Positions 11,701-26,700 of a DNA stretch of 64,000 nucleotides are shown piece by piece. The stretch covers positions 12,112,501-12,176,500 of the forward strand of contig CM065321.1 of assembly GCA_033032175.1 (NCBI GenBank), in the 5' to 3' direction. How positions within the stretch are numbered: the stretch's first letter is position 1; each line of letters starts with the position of its first letter. Source of the stretch: Saturnia japonica (lineage: Eukaryota > Arthropoda > Insecta > Lepidoptera > Saturniidae). The position numbers and the translations under genes were made by a program. The notes beneath the pieces are model-generated. The model saw only the letters and a list, made by a program, of their open reading frames with translations. It made no database searches and had not been told where the DNA came from.

Positions 11701-14700
11701 TATGGATATATATTATGTAGATACGAAAAACTATCCATTGAAGTTCAGGACAAAATGTTATATTTGTCTATCTTTAGTAACCGAAACAACGGATAGATAG
11801 GTTATTGAAAATGGCCGTAAGTGAAAAAATGATGAAAGCATCATGGTGAAACCATAGTGGTAGGACTTTTTCTAGTGCCGGGCCTATCCAGCTACCACCC
11901 TTAAGTTGAAAATGTGTCGTCAAGCACCTATAGGTGTGTTCCGGTAGCTGTGCTTGACGGACAGTCCTCCCAAAAGGCTTTGCGTGTTACCATAATGAAC
12001 CACATTGTTAGATACCTATAAAGAATTTAAAAAGGAACAATCTCCAAATGAGATGAATTGACAAGAAACTTATTTCAGTGCAAATTAGCCCGTTAAAGTG
12101 AAAAGGCCTCAAAATGTCCTTTTAACCAATGAAAAGCTATCACTGTTCATATTCAGTTGAGATACGTTTTATAGGTTTTTTTTTTTTATATTTATGTGCC
12201 AGATGTTTAGGTTCAGCTTGTGGAAATATTATTAATGCTTATCTGATCTAATACGTTCTCAGAAATTAATACAAAACAAATATGTATTTTGTTGTTTCTA
12301 ACACTAAGTGCTTACTTGGTGATAAGAGATATTCCCTTCAAATATTACCTATACCTAGTGTACTGAATGTCTACGATAACGGCAAAATAAAATATAAAAA
12401 AAACATTAATTATCTGATTGTAATCAAATTATTTTATTGTGAAATGCTTTTATATGATATCTAATCAGCTTAATTTTCGTTAATTTCGCGAAACGTTGAG
12501 AGGAGTAAAGTTGATTCTTATGTTTACATTTTTGCTTATCATATTTTAAATTTAAATCGACTGTAGTTATATACTTACATGACTTACATCAAGCAGTAAA
12601 ACGTTACAAGGCTGTCCGCGATAAACCAAAACATTTTTTAAAAAAAAAAAAAAATTAATCGACTTCAAAAAAAGGAGGAGGTTCTCAAATCGAATATAAT
12701 ATATATATATATATACGTATGGATATATATCTATGGATTTTCAGATATAACTTCTTTATTTATGAACCGATTGAGATGATTTTTTTCTCCATTGTTAAGG
12801 TGATAACCTCAAGTTATTTTCATTGACATTGTCCCTTCAACTTCGAAGATACACTAGTAGTCTTTTTTTTTCCAACTGACTACACTGTTAGCCTTAGGGG
12901 CCCTATCCAAAAACAGAGCCGCTGCGGCTTTTACAGCTTCACCGAACTTGGGGGCGAGCGCTTAGGGCACTGAGCCGCGAAAGTTTTGGACGACTCGCAC
13001 GAGGGTGCCAGAGTGGCCGAACCTCAGCTCGGGCGGTCGTCACGCATGCGAATAGGTCGCGATCTGGCTAATTCCCTACTCCTACGAATTCGAGCTACAT
13101 AACATATACTCATATGCATGTTCCCCTCCTCCTGGGAGGAAGGAGGGAAACATGCGTATGTGTAAATACACATACACTAAATTAGTGACCAGAATGGTTT
13201 TTCTACACTAACTAGCGCATGACTTTCTAGCGCAAAAAAAGAAAAAAAAGGTCCTTTACAGAACCCATGTACCTGTGTGGTGTGCACGTGTGTATGTTCA
13301 TACGTGTATAATGTTGTATGTGGGTAGCTAAGTGTTGCACGTATAGTGTCACTCGTATCGCGCGGGCGGCTGCCTGACCCAAGGGTTTCACACCGAATAA
13401 CGGACCTAGGTTTGGGTTGCCGCTAGAGAGGACGGACGTGGCGGGTGTGCGGGAGCGAAGTTGTCCGCTCGTCCTCTGCGGAGAGAATGGTGGTTACGCG
13501 GGTGTGGGCGCTGGCACGCTCTGTTTGGAGAGATGGTGGAATAGAACGCGTTTGCTGTTTCGATTTGGTCGAGCGGGTCAGTGAATATGGTACGCGGTCG
13601 TCGTTTACGCCGGCAGGCATTGGGGACCGGTACATAGGTAGCTGCCGCTTGATTAATGGATTCGCGTGATTCGACGCGGTGTCGATGTAGGAGCGAGAAA
13701 GGTGTTTGGCGTAGGCATCCATCGAAGTAAGGTCCATATCTCTATGGAGATCTTCCATATGAACATACTCACTAGTAGTCTTAAGTAAAATAGTTTTAAA
13801 TAGGTATATAGACTTCAACTCATCTTTGAGCGCGGTCCTATGTGTGCGTGAGCTAATAAACATGCATTTGTATGATAGTGACGCGTGACGCGGCAGTCGT
13901 CTTTCGATCAACAGGTGTTTTTATCGCTTTGTTCTACGGGTACAGTCGGTAATAAAAATGTCTGGTTTGTCACGGAGAAAATGTTACACCTAACCAGTAG
14001 TTATGTTTGATAATGCGTCGTATCACAATTATCAAAATATTAAAACGCTAAATTCTAACATAATATATATATATATATATAATATTTATATATTTATATA
14101 TATTTATATATTTATATACATATAAATACATATATACATATATATACGAAGGGAAAACAGAAAAAATATCAATATGGTATAAAATTCTTCTTCTACTACT
14201 ATATTATTCTAAACCCTATAGAAAATATTTGAGGAATTTAAAAATAAATATTGCTTTACATATAATTGAACAGAACGTGACGAAAATAACAAAATTAATA
14301 GAAAGTTAATTATACGGAACTATATGTTCAAAAAACGTGGATTTACCTGACTGAGTTGTTGATTTATTTTTGAACAAGTGAGATGCAATAAAAATTTCGA
14401 CATAATATAATTAAAAATGATTTTTTCGAATAAAACTAATGTGGCAAACAAGCCGTATGCCCGTCTGATGGCAAGAAGCTACAGTATCCTATGGACAATG
14501 GTAATACCATAGATATCAAATAGCGCGTTACCGCTTTGAACCCTCCCTACCTCAAGGAGCTCCGGAAAGTGTAAACTGTACTCGCCGCAGGAACACAACA
14601 CAAAATTATTTTGGCTGCGATCTTCTGTAGTGGACGTTTTCCAGCAATCAGGCTGGCCAGCAGAAATGGTATAGCCGGATAAGGAAGTTAAAATCTGTAC

Positions 14701-17700
14701 CCCAATCGATTTGTCATTGATAAATATATTTTTTTCTGAATATTTTGATTTGTGAAGACAAATATTTACGACATAGGTAATTAAAAAAAAGTCTTTTTAC
14801 TTTTTATTTTTTAACCACTTTTCAACTAAATATTTTTCAATAATTTTTTTTATGGTAACAGTCATGAATAAATGACGTAAAATAGTATTTTTTGTTTTAA
14901 TTTTTTGTACATACCTACTTACTTTTGTACAAACAAACTAAACAACTTTTCCGCTTTATTATATTAGTATAGATAGGTATCATTATTAGTTTAGTTTCTA
15001 CTAATATTGTAAAGCTCAAGAGATTGTTTGTATTTTTGCATTTTATAGCTTATTTATTGAAGAGTGAGATAGAGATTGTGGGGTGGAGCAGTAACAACGA
15101 ACATCAAGCGATCTGGCAAGCTGTAGATCCATAAATTAGGCGAAATGAGAACAAGAATATGCTACATGGGTGCATTGGCGGAGGAACGGTGGAAAGTTAG
15201 CTGAATAAATTTAACACGGATGTAGCCGTGGGGCACATGTACTTTAATGTATTTAGTTACTCACAGGCGGTGGTTTAGCGAAAGTGTTGCGCATTTTTCG
15301 TATAGGCAGCACGGGTGAGTGAATAACCAACTTGTCAGGTTCAGAAGCAGCTCGCCGATACCATGGTTCAGAGGGACCGTATGACCACCACTCGCCGTTC
15401 GGTGGATCTGCGTGGAAAGTGGTCGCGTGGTATTGCTGCCAACGTGTCAGTCCACTCTCTGCAAATAGTGATCTGATTTAAGAGGTTAATTATCACATAG
15501 AGAAATTTCTTTCTACTTGAGGCAGTCCGACTGGTGGAACAACTCCATCCTACTGAAGATCGCAGCCGAATAACCATTTGTTGATCCTGTGGTGAGTAGG
15601 GATTCCAGAATTCCTTGGGGAGTTCAAGGCCGGTAACGCGCTAGTGAAACATGTGGTATTATATTTCAAGCGTCCATAAGCTACGGTAGCCGCTTACCAC
15701 CTGGCTGTCCGTATACTTGTTTTACCACCTTTGTTGTATAAAAAACGTGAAATCGAAGTTTAAATGCACGCTGTAAAAATTTATTCAGAAACTAGGTGTT
15801 AGGTCCAACAAAATAGTTAGTAAATGTACAAAAATAGACGAAGTAACAACAAGCATAAAGAACTAAAATGGACAGATCACATCATAAGAGGTATAAAAAA
15901 ATGGAACAAAAATATTGTTTTCTGGTACCCCAGAAACACAAAAGGAAAACAGGCAGGACAATTTTGAAGATGGGAAAATGGCATAAATGTAATAGCAGAG
16001 AATACATAGACTAAAACAGCCCTAAACAGAATAAGTATGAAAAGAAATGCAGGAGATTTTGCAAAAGTTTGGCAAACAGACAAAGTTGTAGATGTCGAGT
16101 CATTAAAATAGAGTTAATGTAGGAATATACTTTTAATTTTTATTGTAAATTAGCAAACTCGGCCACGCGTTGCTGAGCCGTTTTGGACTCCATAGGGAAC
16201 ACTGATCCGCAAACTACCAAACTTTACAGGATCACCTACTGAGCTAATATGAAGATTTTCTGAAAATTACATCAAAAACACACTCCAGCTATATGGTACA
16301 GACAAAAATAGTTTTTTATATATAAAAAAGAAGAAGAATTTCTTTATTATTATCATTAAATAAATAGTTTGAAGTTCCAAAAATCATTTCTTAGTGCTCG
16401 CCTACGTTATGTAAGGAATTCGTGTACAAATTTTCATGCTTCTAAACCCAGTAGGTCTTTTAGTTTTGCGTTGTCCGTAAGCCTCAAGAATTTTTGAAAT
16501 GGATAAAAAAGTGTAAGGAAGTATTACGTGATATTTTATGGTGATTTGGATATTAGCAGTTATACATATAACGTGTATACGCGATATTAATTTAATTTCC
16601 CTCGGGTCTTTCGTATTTTCGACAGTAGTAATACCAGTAGCTCAAATTTCTTTCGTATTATTTACAAATCTTTACCACTTGCGAAGAAAGCAGTAGTTGA
16701 TCCTAACTCGCAAGTAGAACAATCTCTGTCCGTGTCTGGTTCTTCGTGTTCCCTCGCCCATTTATCAGTTGCGATGACTTCTTTGCAAAATTTTGCCATC
16801 AATTCCGCGTTACCTGACAACAACAGAATGAGTGATTTTTGCAGCAGGTAGAATCTATATATTTAGGTATCTATATATCTAGGTATTTTTTTGTGACAAC
16901 ACCATTATTATTATGCATCAAAAGTAATGATTGAAACGTAATTTTAAAGCTTTTGTTTCCCGCTATTAATTTAAAATTATATTTTAAATTAAAGATGATG
17001 ATTGGGGCTGTATATGTAGAAGGCTTACAACGATCGGCGGGAATGGTGGAGGTATTAAGACGGCATTTATGTTCGCTGCAGAGAGTTTTATACAGTATAT
17101 GTAGAAAGTGCGCAAGTTGAATGTAGTAGTGTAGAAGTTGTAGTTGGTTAGAAGAGTTATATCTCCCCCAGCCGTCCGCACGCCTCGCCTCACGCGTCTT
17201 ACTGTAGTGATGTCACTATGTGAGTGCACTGTCTTTAACAACTATCATACATTTACTGATCGCGTTCATGCTCAAATTGAGGCCCCGTGATATTTTCTTA
17301 ATATAATGATCCGAGTTTATCAACTTCTTCTGGTACAAAAAACATGTTTTTATTCATCGCCAAGCACGGAAAATTGCGAAAAGGATTTCTGATGATGATA
17401 TAATTTCAGATATTTACTTTTCAGTTTGTTTCCTCTGTGTGAAATAATTGCTCAAAAATGTTTAATAAATGAATACCTTGTTTTTTCATTATGTTAAATT
17501 TAAAACAATGTTGAAATTTATGACCATCCTCATTATCAACAGCTATAAATCCAATTGACTTACATCACTATCGAATTCCTTTAACTTAACATTCAACTCG
17601 CGCGCTTTCTATAGATTGAGAGTCTTAAATGCAATGTGATCCCAGCAGATTGGTGATCACATGTGAGATCTGATGACAGGTAGTTCTCATATCACATTTG

Positions 17701-20700
17701 GAAATTTAGAATCCTATTTAAGAGTATTAAATGCAATGTGATCCCTGCAGATTGGTGATCACATGTGAGATGTGATGACAGGTAGTTCTCATATCAAATT
17801 TGGAAATTTAGAATCCTATTTAAGAGTCTTAAATGAAATGTGATCCCTGCAGAGTGATAATCACATGTAAGATGTGATGACAGGTAGTTCTAATATCAAA
17901 TTTAGAGATTTAGAATACTATTTAAGAGTCTTAAATGCAATGTAATCTCTGCGTAGTGGTGATCACATGTGAGATGTGATGACAGGTAGTACTCATATCA
18001 AATTTGAAAATTTAGAATCCTATTTAAGAGTCTTAAATGCAATGTGATCCCTGCAGATTGGTGATCACATGTGAGATGTGATGACAGGTAGTTCTCATAT
18101 CAAATTTGAAAATTTAGAATCCTATTTAAGAGTCTTAAATGCAATGTGATCCCTGCAGAGTGGTAATCACATGTAAGATGTGATGACAGGTAGTTCTCAT
18201 ATCAAATTTAGAGATTTAGAATCCTATTTAAGAGTCTTAAATGCAATGTGATCCCTGCATAGTGGTGATCACATGTGAGATGTGTTGACAGGTGGTTCTC
18301 ATATCAAATTTAGAGATTTAGAATCCTATTTAAGAGTCTTAAATGCAATGTGATCCCTGCAGAGTGGTAATCACATGTGAGATGTGATGACAGGTAGTTC
18401 TCATATCAAATTTGGAAATTTAGAATCCTATTTAAGAGTCTTAAATGCAATGTGATCCCTGCAGAGTGGTGATCACATGAGAGATGAGTTGACAGGTGGT
18501 TCTCATATCAAATTTAGAGATTTAGAATCCTATTTAAGAGTCTTAAATGCAATGTGATCCATGCAGAGTGGTAATCACATGTGAGATGTGATGACAGGTA
18601 GTTCTCATATCAAATTTAGAGATTTAGAATCCTATATAAGAGTCTTAAATGCAATGTGATCCCTGCAGAGTGGTGATCACATGTGAGATGTGTTGACAGG
18701 TGGTTCTCATATCAAATTTAGAGATTTAGAATCCTATTTAAGAGTCTTAAATACAATTTGATCCCTGCAGAGTGGTGATCACATGTGAGATGTGATGACA
18801 GGTAGTTCTCATATTAAATTTATAGATTTAGAATCCTATTTAAGAGTCTTAAATGCAATGAGATCCCTGCAGAGTGGTGCTCACATGTGAGATGTGATGA
18901 CAGGTAGTTCTCATATCAAATTTGGAGATTTAGAACCCTATATAAGAGTCTTAAAAGAAATGTGATCCCTGCAGAGTGGTGATCACATGTGAGATGTGAT
19001 GACAGGTAGTTCTCATATCAAATTTTGAGATTTAAAATCCTATTTAAATAACAACGGCGATACTGTAAAACTGTTATATCACTGTGAACCGATTTTTTAA
19101 GAGAGAGAGAGATGAAAACTATTTTTTTAACGATTCGTTAGGTATTTGGTGTTGTATCACTAGTAAAATCTATATAATTTAATACAAATCAACCTTGAAT
19201 GTGGATCCAATGTGATAATAGCTATACATATAACATTTTGTAATGAATTGATACCGTATCTCTTGACATAGAATATAATTTTCTAGTGTCACCAACGATA
19301 ACTAATAAAGTTCAGATTGAAGTTTATTTTGTATGACTTACATTGATAAGTTTTCTCTAACAAAGCGGCAGGAATTGGAGAAAAGAGATGTTTTAAGTTC
19401 CGCATTTTAAAATTTACTTCGTCACTACGTCGTCTAATAAAATGTCGAACTTCAGCTTCACGTGAGTCGAAATGAGGCTCTACATGCCGGCAATATAACC
19501 TAAAATATGAATAAATGAATTATGTTCAAAAATTGTACCTACAAATCGTCCGTAATAATAGTAATATTACCGTTACGAGCAGTGGTTGTAGTTTCAAGTT
19601 TGCGTTAAAGTCCCTATAGTATATAGTCAAAATTTTAGGTTGTTATGTAACTATGCGGATGAGAAACGGTCTTCTAGTTAACGTTGAAAAAAAAACAAAC
19701 CAAAATTTCGTTCCAATGATATTGGGTTCTTTAGACGAGGCGTGATGAAACATTTCAGACGACAGAATCGATTACTGATGTTCGCCGTTTTCTTGAACTG
19801 TACCGTACTTAGGTGCCATCAGGTCCATATTGCCATAGTAACATTAAAAAAAACATTACATTAGTTTTCACCAATGTCCAAAATGGTGGCCTCGCGGCGC
19901 AGTGGTAGTGGAGTCGAGAGGTCGCGTGTTCGATCCCCGCACACGACTGACTTTTGTGTGATAAGCATAATTGTTAGTTGTATGTCTGGGTGTTATCTAT
20001 ACATACGTATTTATATCAGCGGTTTAGTTACTATAATACAAGCTTTGCTTAGTTTGGAATTAAATAGCCGTATGTGCAATCGTGTCCCCATATTTATTAT
20101 TCCAGCTTTAGCCAATACTCAAGGATGCTATATACTTTAAATAAAGTATTCTTACCATTCTGGATGTACTGCGTAATCAGTTTTACTTAAAGATTTCCAT
20201 GCTTCTTCCGCTAATTCTCTCGAAAAGGTTGTTTCAGGTATTGAATGTCGTCTTCCGTATGACGGTAGTACTATAATAATCGTGTATTGGTCCAGTACTC
20301 TCTTCCAATGATATTCCCTTAATCCTAAAATTGCTCTCATGCCACCTTCGAAAATATCTTTGCCATTCATAGTCGCGTTGCCTTGCTTTTTATCGATGAT
20401 TAATTTTTTACGAAACTGAAAGTTAATTATGATTAATTATGTCTTATGACGATGTTAATTATTTTACAGGAAATGATTGTGCGGCTGCGTTCAACCTCGC
20501 ATACATGCTGATAAGTATACTGGACTTTTTATTTTATCCATTGTGCACGCAAACCCACAGTGATTCTTAATCCTCTCTTTTATAGCCACGTTTACACTAT
20601 ACGAGTACTCTCGGAACAAGCCCACTCGGATTACTGCTCGTATCGTGAAAATACGTGATCCGAGCGCGCTTTGCGATCGACATCGTATTATGAAAAGAAA

Positions 20701-23700
20701 ATGGTGGCAAGTAAGAAAAGGTAGGTAGGTATTATGTGAGGATTGTGCAAAGACATTAAAGCTATTTGGATATTTATAAACTTGTAACGTGTCAACTGAA
20801 TTTCTAGTAGACAATACGATCTAACTCATATGAGCGCACTCGGTACCAAGCCCGGTGAAGGTGTAAAAGCCGTCTGAGGATTCAGGACCCTTATGACAAA
20901 CAGTGTAGTCAGTTCAAAAAAAAAATAGCGTCCTCAGTCCGAGAGTACTCGTATACTGACTACGCAGATTTGTATTCCATTTATAGGTTAGATTTTGTCG
21001 ACAGAACCATCTAATAAGTGACTTAATAATAATTTTTTAAACGCGAATATTTCTCCAATATACAAAATTAAACTAAGATAAATGTTGGCAGCGTTTGAGA
21101 TGTATGTTTGTTTGTAGTGTTGAAGGAGGATGGAAAACACTAGTTAGATAGAAAGTATTGGTTGACGAGGAAAGACAGTTGTTGAGAAACAGAAAACAGA
21201 AGAGGAAATATGATTGGAAACTTCATACGGTATAAGATGTTTAGGACAATTTTAGAAGGAAAAATTAAAGGAAACCGAGGAAAAAGAAGACCTAGATGAA
21301 GATTTTTCCAACAAGTGTAGGATAAAGTTATGTCGTATCTAGAGGGAAAATAAAGGCAAAGAATAGGTAACAGCGGCAACTGCTCCACCGACAAGAGACT
21401 AAAAACAAAAATGATACTACCCATGGTGATTTACTTTTCGGTAATGTAGTATTTTGACGTTCATAAGTGTCTTCTAAGAGCCTTAATTGAATAAATATTT
21501 TTTTTACTTTGATTCTCGCGATCGACTCGGAAAGCTCTAGCGACTGTTTTTTTTTTTTTTTTTTTTTAGTACTGATTACACTGTTAGCCTTAGGGGCCCT
21601 ATCCTAAAACAGAGCCGCTGCGGCTTTTACAGCTTCACCGGACTTGGGGGCGAGCGCTTAGGGCACTCAGCCGCGAAAGTTTGTGACGACCCGCACGAGG
21701 GTGCCAGAGTGGCCGAACCTCGGCTCGGGCGGTCGTCGCGAATGCGAAAAAGTCGCGATCTAACTAATTCCCTAATCCTAAGAGAATTCGAACTAACTAA
21801 TATATACTCATATGCACGTTCCCCTCCTCCTGGGAGGAAGGAGTGGACCATGCGTATGTGTATTTAATAATCGGAATGGGTTTTCTACACTAACTAGCGC
21901 ATTAGTCTAACTTGGCGACAGTTTCAGCACTTCTGATATATATACCTGATAACGGTACGAATGACACGCTAAGCTCTAGACTCTACAGTCAGTTCCAGTC
22001 TGAATCCCAAATGCTGCTGGTGCAATATGCTAAAATGACTTCATTTTCCGATATATTTTTTTAGATAATTAATATTTTATTGAGATAATGAGATAAGAAA
22101 AACATCGTAGGAAACGAAGTAGCCCCCTTAATATTTACAGTATATTCAGTTACGTAGGTTTTCCCCTGATAGTATGATAACATATTTAATAGTTATACCT
22201 CTAGGCGTAAGCCGCGGTTCCTAGAAATAAGTTTCAAATCGTAAAAAATAATGTTTCAGATTTGTTAACATAAATTTTTATTTTATAATATTTATTACGC
22301 GAGAACACCAAAAGAATGTCAGAAAATAAAGAAAGAAAAAATAAAAAGGAAACAAAAAACCCGACTGCAAGAAAAACACTGGACTAAAAAATATTTTTTC
22401 TATTTATGCTTTTTATTTGATTCCCTGACGTAGTACTTAAATATTATATAACCTATTATATCACTTCCACAATTTAGACGAATGTAACGACACCTCGTAT
22501 GCTAAAATCCATCAAGCCGTTTAGGGTACAGAGTGTGCTAAAGAAATTAACATACATACATACGCTCAAAAAACATAACCCTCCTTTTCCGCAGTCGGGT
22601 AAATATATATATGGAGCGTAGCTTTATATGAGTGTGAAACGTGAACGATGACAATGAGAAATAGGGAAAGATTAGAAACATTCGAAAGGAAGATCTGGAG
22701 GAGGATAGAGATAATTAGATGGACGAATGAAGAGGTATTCATTAAACATGGTAAAAGAGAGGACGATACCACTAAAACCATTGCAAATAGGAGAGGAAGT
22801 TTAGTGGGGCATTTGATTCGATGTAATGACCTATTCCTAACTATAATAGAAAGAAAAATTGAAAGGAAAAAGAAGAAACTAAGACCAAGAAAGACATACA
22901 TTCAGTGAGTGATGGAAAAAATGGGTGTCGTGTCGTATTAAAATGTCAAGAGTAAGGCAGAGTGTTGGGAGAGCTGGAGATTGTTCCACCGACAAGAGCA
23001 GCATATAATGTTTATTATGGGTGTAATTAGAACAATAATAATAGAATAACTGCCTCATTAACCTAGTGGTCATAAGCGCGACTGCTATGTTCGAAAACCA
23101 GGGTTCGATTCCCAGGTCGAGCAAAGAATTATTGGGTTTTTCTATGAAATTCTCAGTAACAGTTCGGAGTTTGGCTTTGTGCCCGATTAATGGCAATAGG
23201 CTCGCCCCCTATTATATGAGACCTAAAAACATACTCTGTGAATTTGGGTGTACATTAGTACACCTCTGCCTAACCCTTCGGGGAATACAGGCGTGATGGT
23301 ATGTTATGTTAATTAGAATAATTTTCACCGCATAATGTACGAGTATATCAAAGTTTGTAATTAAGGTCTAATATTTTTAATAAATATAAAGTGATTATAA
23401 TCATACCTGCTTACGTCATCTAATTGTTTTGATTATAATATGGTTTATCTTAAATCCCTATCATAAATAAAATAATAATAGATAATAGATAGTACAACAA
23501 AATATAGAACGGCTCATAATACAAATGAATTTCACTATATTCTGCAAAAATATTAAACAGCGAGTCTTCCACTATGCTTAGCGTTCTATCACCATCTTGG
23601 GCCACATCGTCACCTATATCGACGAAAAAAAGAGTGTAAGTAAATGTGTATCAATACCGATATACAGGGTGGATTTTTGAGAAGGGGCAGTAAGGTTATG

Positions 23701-26700
23701 TAGTGAGGGTTTGAGGCAGAACATATATCAAACTAAGGTAACGTCTTCACTTGGTAACTACTAAAAAAAATCCCATACATTTCGTAGGAAAAAATCGTGG
23801 CTTCGATAAACATTTGTTCCAAAAAGTTAACGACAGTCTCCTCAGAAATTTTTCCTGTAGCCATAACGGTTAAAGTACCTACGCTTGCTGCTCTATATCA
23901 AAAATCATGTATAAAATTTAACTAAATGTTTGTTTGTTTGAGCACTCTAAACTCTGGAAAAAGCAGTGAGATTTGAAAAATTCTTTTTGTATTTTATGGT
24001 ATATTTTTTGATGAAGGTTGTAGGTTCTATAACTTCACCCGACGGTCATTAGGAGTGGAGTAGTAGTCGTGAACGTCAAGCGATCTGGTAAGTTGTAAGC
24101 AAGTATTGGAAGTGAGAAGAACGCTAAGCTACGCGTGTGCTTTAAGTGGCGACGCAGCTCGGTGGAGTGTTGGTCTTAAGTTTGAGGCATATGTGTCATA
24201 TTTATATAAAATTTACAAACTTGATGTAGGTATAGTTTATGTCAAATATAAACTGCTCGCTGGGCAACAACTATAAGGAAAAGTTAAGAGAACTAAATTA
24301 TTTTAACAATATTATATTAACCTGAAGCCATTCCGGAGGATAATGTCTTGGAAAGTGTCTCACAGCCGCTTGTTCTAAATCCAGAAAATCGACAGTCCTA
24401 TATCCAGGTTTCAAAATAACACCATCAAACTGGAAAACAAAAAAAACTCCATAAGTACGATTGTCTTTGAATACTTACTTACTTTGACATACGTACGGCC
24501 GTTTTCAAATAACCTATATATATATATATATATCCGTTGTTTCAGTTACTAAATCTATTCTTTTGTACCTACTCTCGTTTCAATAACCTATTTATGGATA
24601 GTATTTCGTATCTACATAATCTATCCATATCCTATACCTTGGATAGATAAGAGTGAAGCCGAAACCTCTTTTAAGTTAAAGATAGTTATTTAGTAAAAAT
24701 ATGTACTAATCGGGGATAATGATTTCAGATAATGTTATTGAAAACGGCCGTTACTGATTGAGTGATTAATAATTTATCTAAAAGCAATATAATATATGTA
24801 TACAAACAGGAAGGTGCGCAAGGTACGCTGCGCAGAAAAACTTAACGCTTTTGTTAACGCATTAAAAAATTTAATTTATAAAATTTCCATACCGGGGGCC
24901 TTGTATGAAAATCGATTCTTATGGAGTAAATTCCTATAATAATTTATATATACATAGTTTACGACTGCTATGCTCGAGGTCCTGGGTTAGTTTCCCAGGT
25001 CTAGCAAAGTGTTATTGGGGTTTTCTATGAAATTCTCAGTAGCAGCTCGTAGTTTGTCTTTGTGCCTGTTTAATGGTAATAGGCTCGCCCCCTGTTACAT
25101 GGGACCTAAAAAAAAATACCCGGTGGACAGTGGTTGTACATTAGTACACCTCTGCCTAATCCTTCGGAGATACAGGCGTGATGGTTATGTTATGTTCTGC
25201 AATTTATAAATCATAATATATATCATTCTAGAGTACATAACTAGGTGATGACTGTACAAATATTTCGAGCAACATAGAATGTCAATAATGCAGCAGCTAT
25301 CATGTTACTTACACGGACTGTTATTTGTTGAAGCCGCCTACATGACAAATGAATAAATTTTCATTACGAATTCCATCAATGGAAAGTTTGTTTCTTATAA
25401 TTTCTTAACAAAAACATTAACTTCCTTTTCGTCAGCAGCGGAAAACATAAGCTTTGAAACGATGTTTGAATCATTTTTTGGAACGAAGTTCATTAACGCG
25501 CGGTATGGACTTGGCGAAAAAAAGTGAAATAGTTTTCCGTCACGATCCTTTCTATAGTGTAGACGATTATCCATAGCGCGTATGCTATTTATTGGCTTTG
25601 CGCTTGTTTGTTCAAGGCTATAAAATTAGTTCCAACTGAGTGTTCCACGACAATCACGCATTTTTTTTATCGTCATAGGCTTAGCGTTGTGACCACAATA
25701 TCACCTGATCTTAAGTGATGATGTGGCCCAAGATGGAAGCATGCTAAACCTAGTGGAAAAATGGCTCTCAAGTGCAGCTGCCGGAACACACTTATTGGTC
25801 TTTGGAGACAGATTTGAAACTTGAGGGTGGTAGCTAGCCCGGCGGGCATTAGAAAAAGCCCTACCACTATGCAATGGATTGATTACGATGTTTTCCTTCA
25901 CGGAAAGGTCAGGCTCATTGCAGGGATTCAAACTCATGTCGATTGACGCGGAGTTAATAAACTCTACCAACTGGCCCAACATTGGTTCAAAATTTTGATG
26001 ATCTAATGATGATTGATTTTAATGTTAAATCATGAATTTTGATGAAGAATAAAGAGAGATTTTTTATAAATTACATTTGCGATTTTGTATTTTATCAATG
26101 AAGTGGGCGTCTAATAGATTCGCATATCTGTATTGGATTTAAAATTTGTAAAAACGGGTTAAGCATAATAAGCGCGCTGTTGGTGCTTCTGTAATAAATA
26201 AATAAAGTTATGGCGTTGCCACAAAACACCTTACAAAGAGATTTAAGTGATACTCACCGTTGGTTTAACGTTGTCATGCAATACAATGTTACCTCTATGA
26301 TCGACAATGAATAGAGATCCACCAGCGCCTAGCTGCAAATATGTTCAATGGTGTTAATTAAAATGATCCTACCATTCGTATAGCGGTATAACTGAAATGC
26401 TCGAATGGCATACACTCGGAGATAGAACAACAATCTGATATCTCTTGGATCGTCGAGCCTTTGCATACCCCTACAAGTTTGTCTCTTACGACTTCGTAAC
26501 ATTTAAGGTCGGTGTCCACTGGACCGGCGCAATACCATGACAGAAACCGAAAAAAATATTTTTTGTATGAATTAATATGAGAATATGCCAACTAGACCGG
26601 TCCGTCACCGAGCAAGACCGTAGCATGCCATGACCGTCTCAGAAACGAATTTCCGACGAGAATATTTTGTATTAATGCCGGTTCGGTCCGTGCATGCGTC

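Noticed and set aside
13423..13911. 162-codon minus-strand frame as one gene
   Set aside because: It crosses the LINE J border at the 13770-13782 target duplication, so it is a chance fusion of LINE and intron.
17619..19046. CRISPR-like array
   Set aside because: The 102-bp units are contiguous repeats with no unique spacers, inside an intron of an animal gene.
19885..19960. Functional tRNA gene
   Set aside because: A and B boxes are recognisable but no cloverleaf with a proper acceptor stem was found; it is the head of a SINE.
23500..23613. Apparent alpha2/delta exon (DDVAQDGDRTLSIVEDSLF on the minus strand)
   Set aside because: The sequence is the SINE-1 tail (GACGATGTGGCCCAAGATGG), the phase does not fit, and exon 13 joins exon 14 directly.
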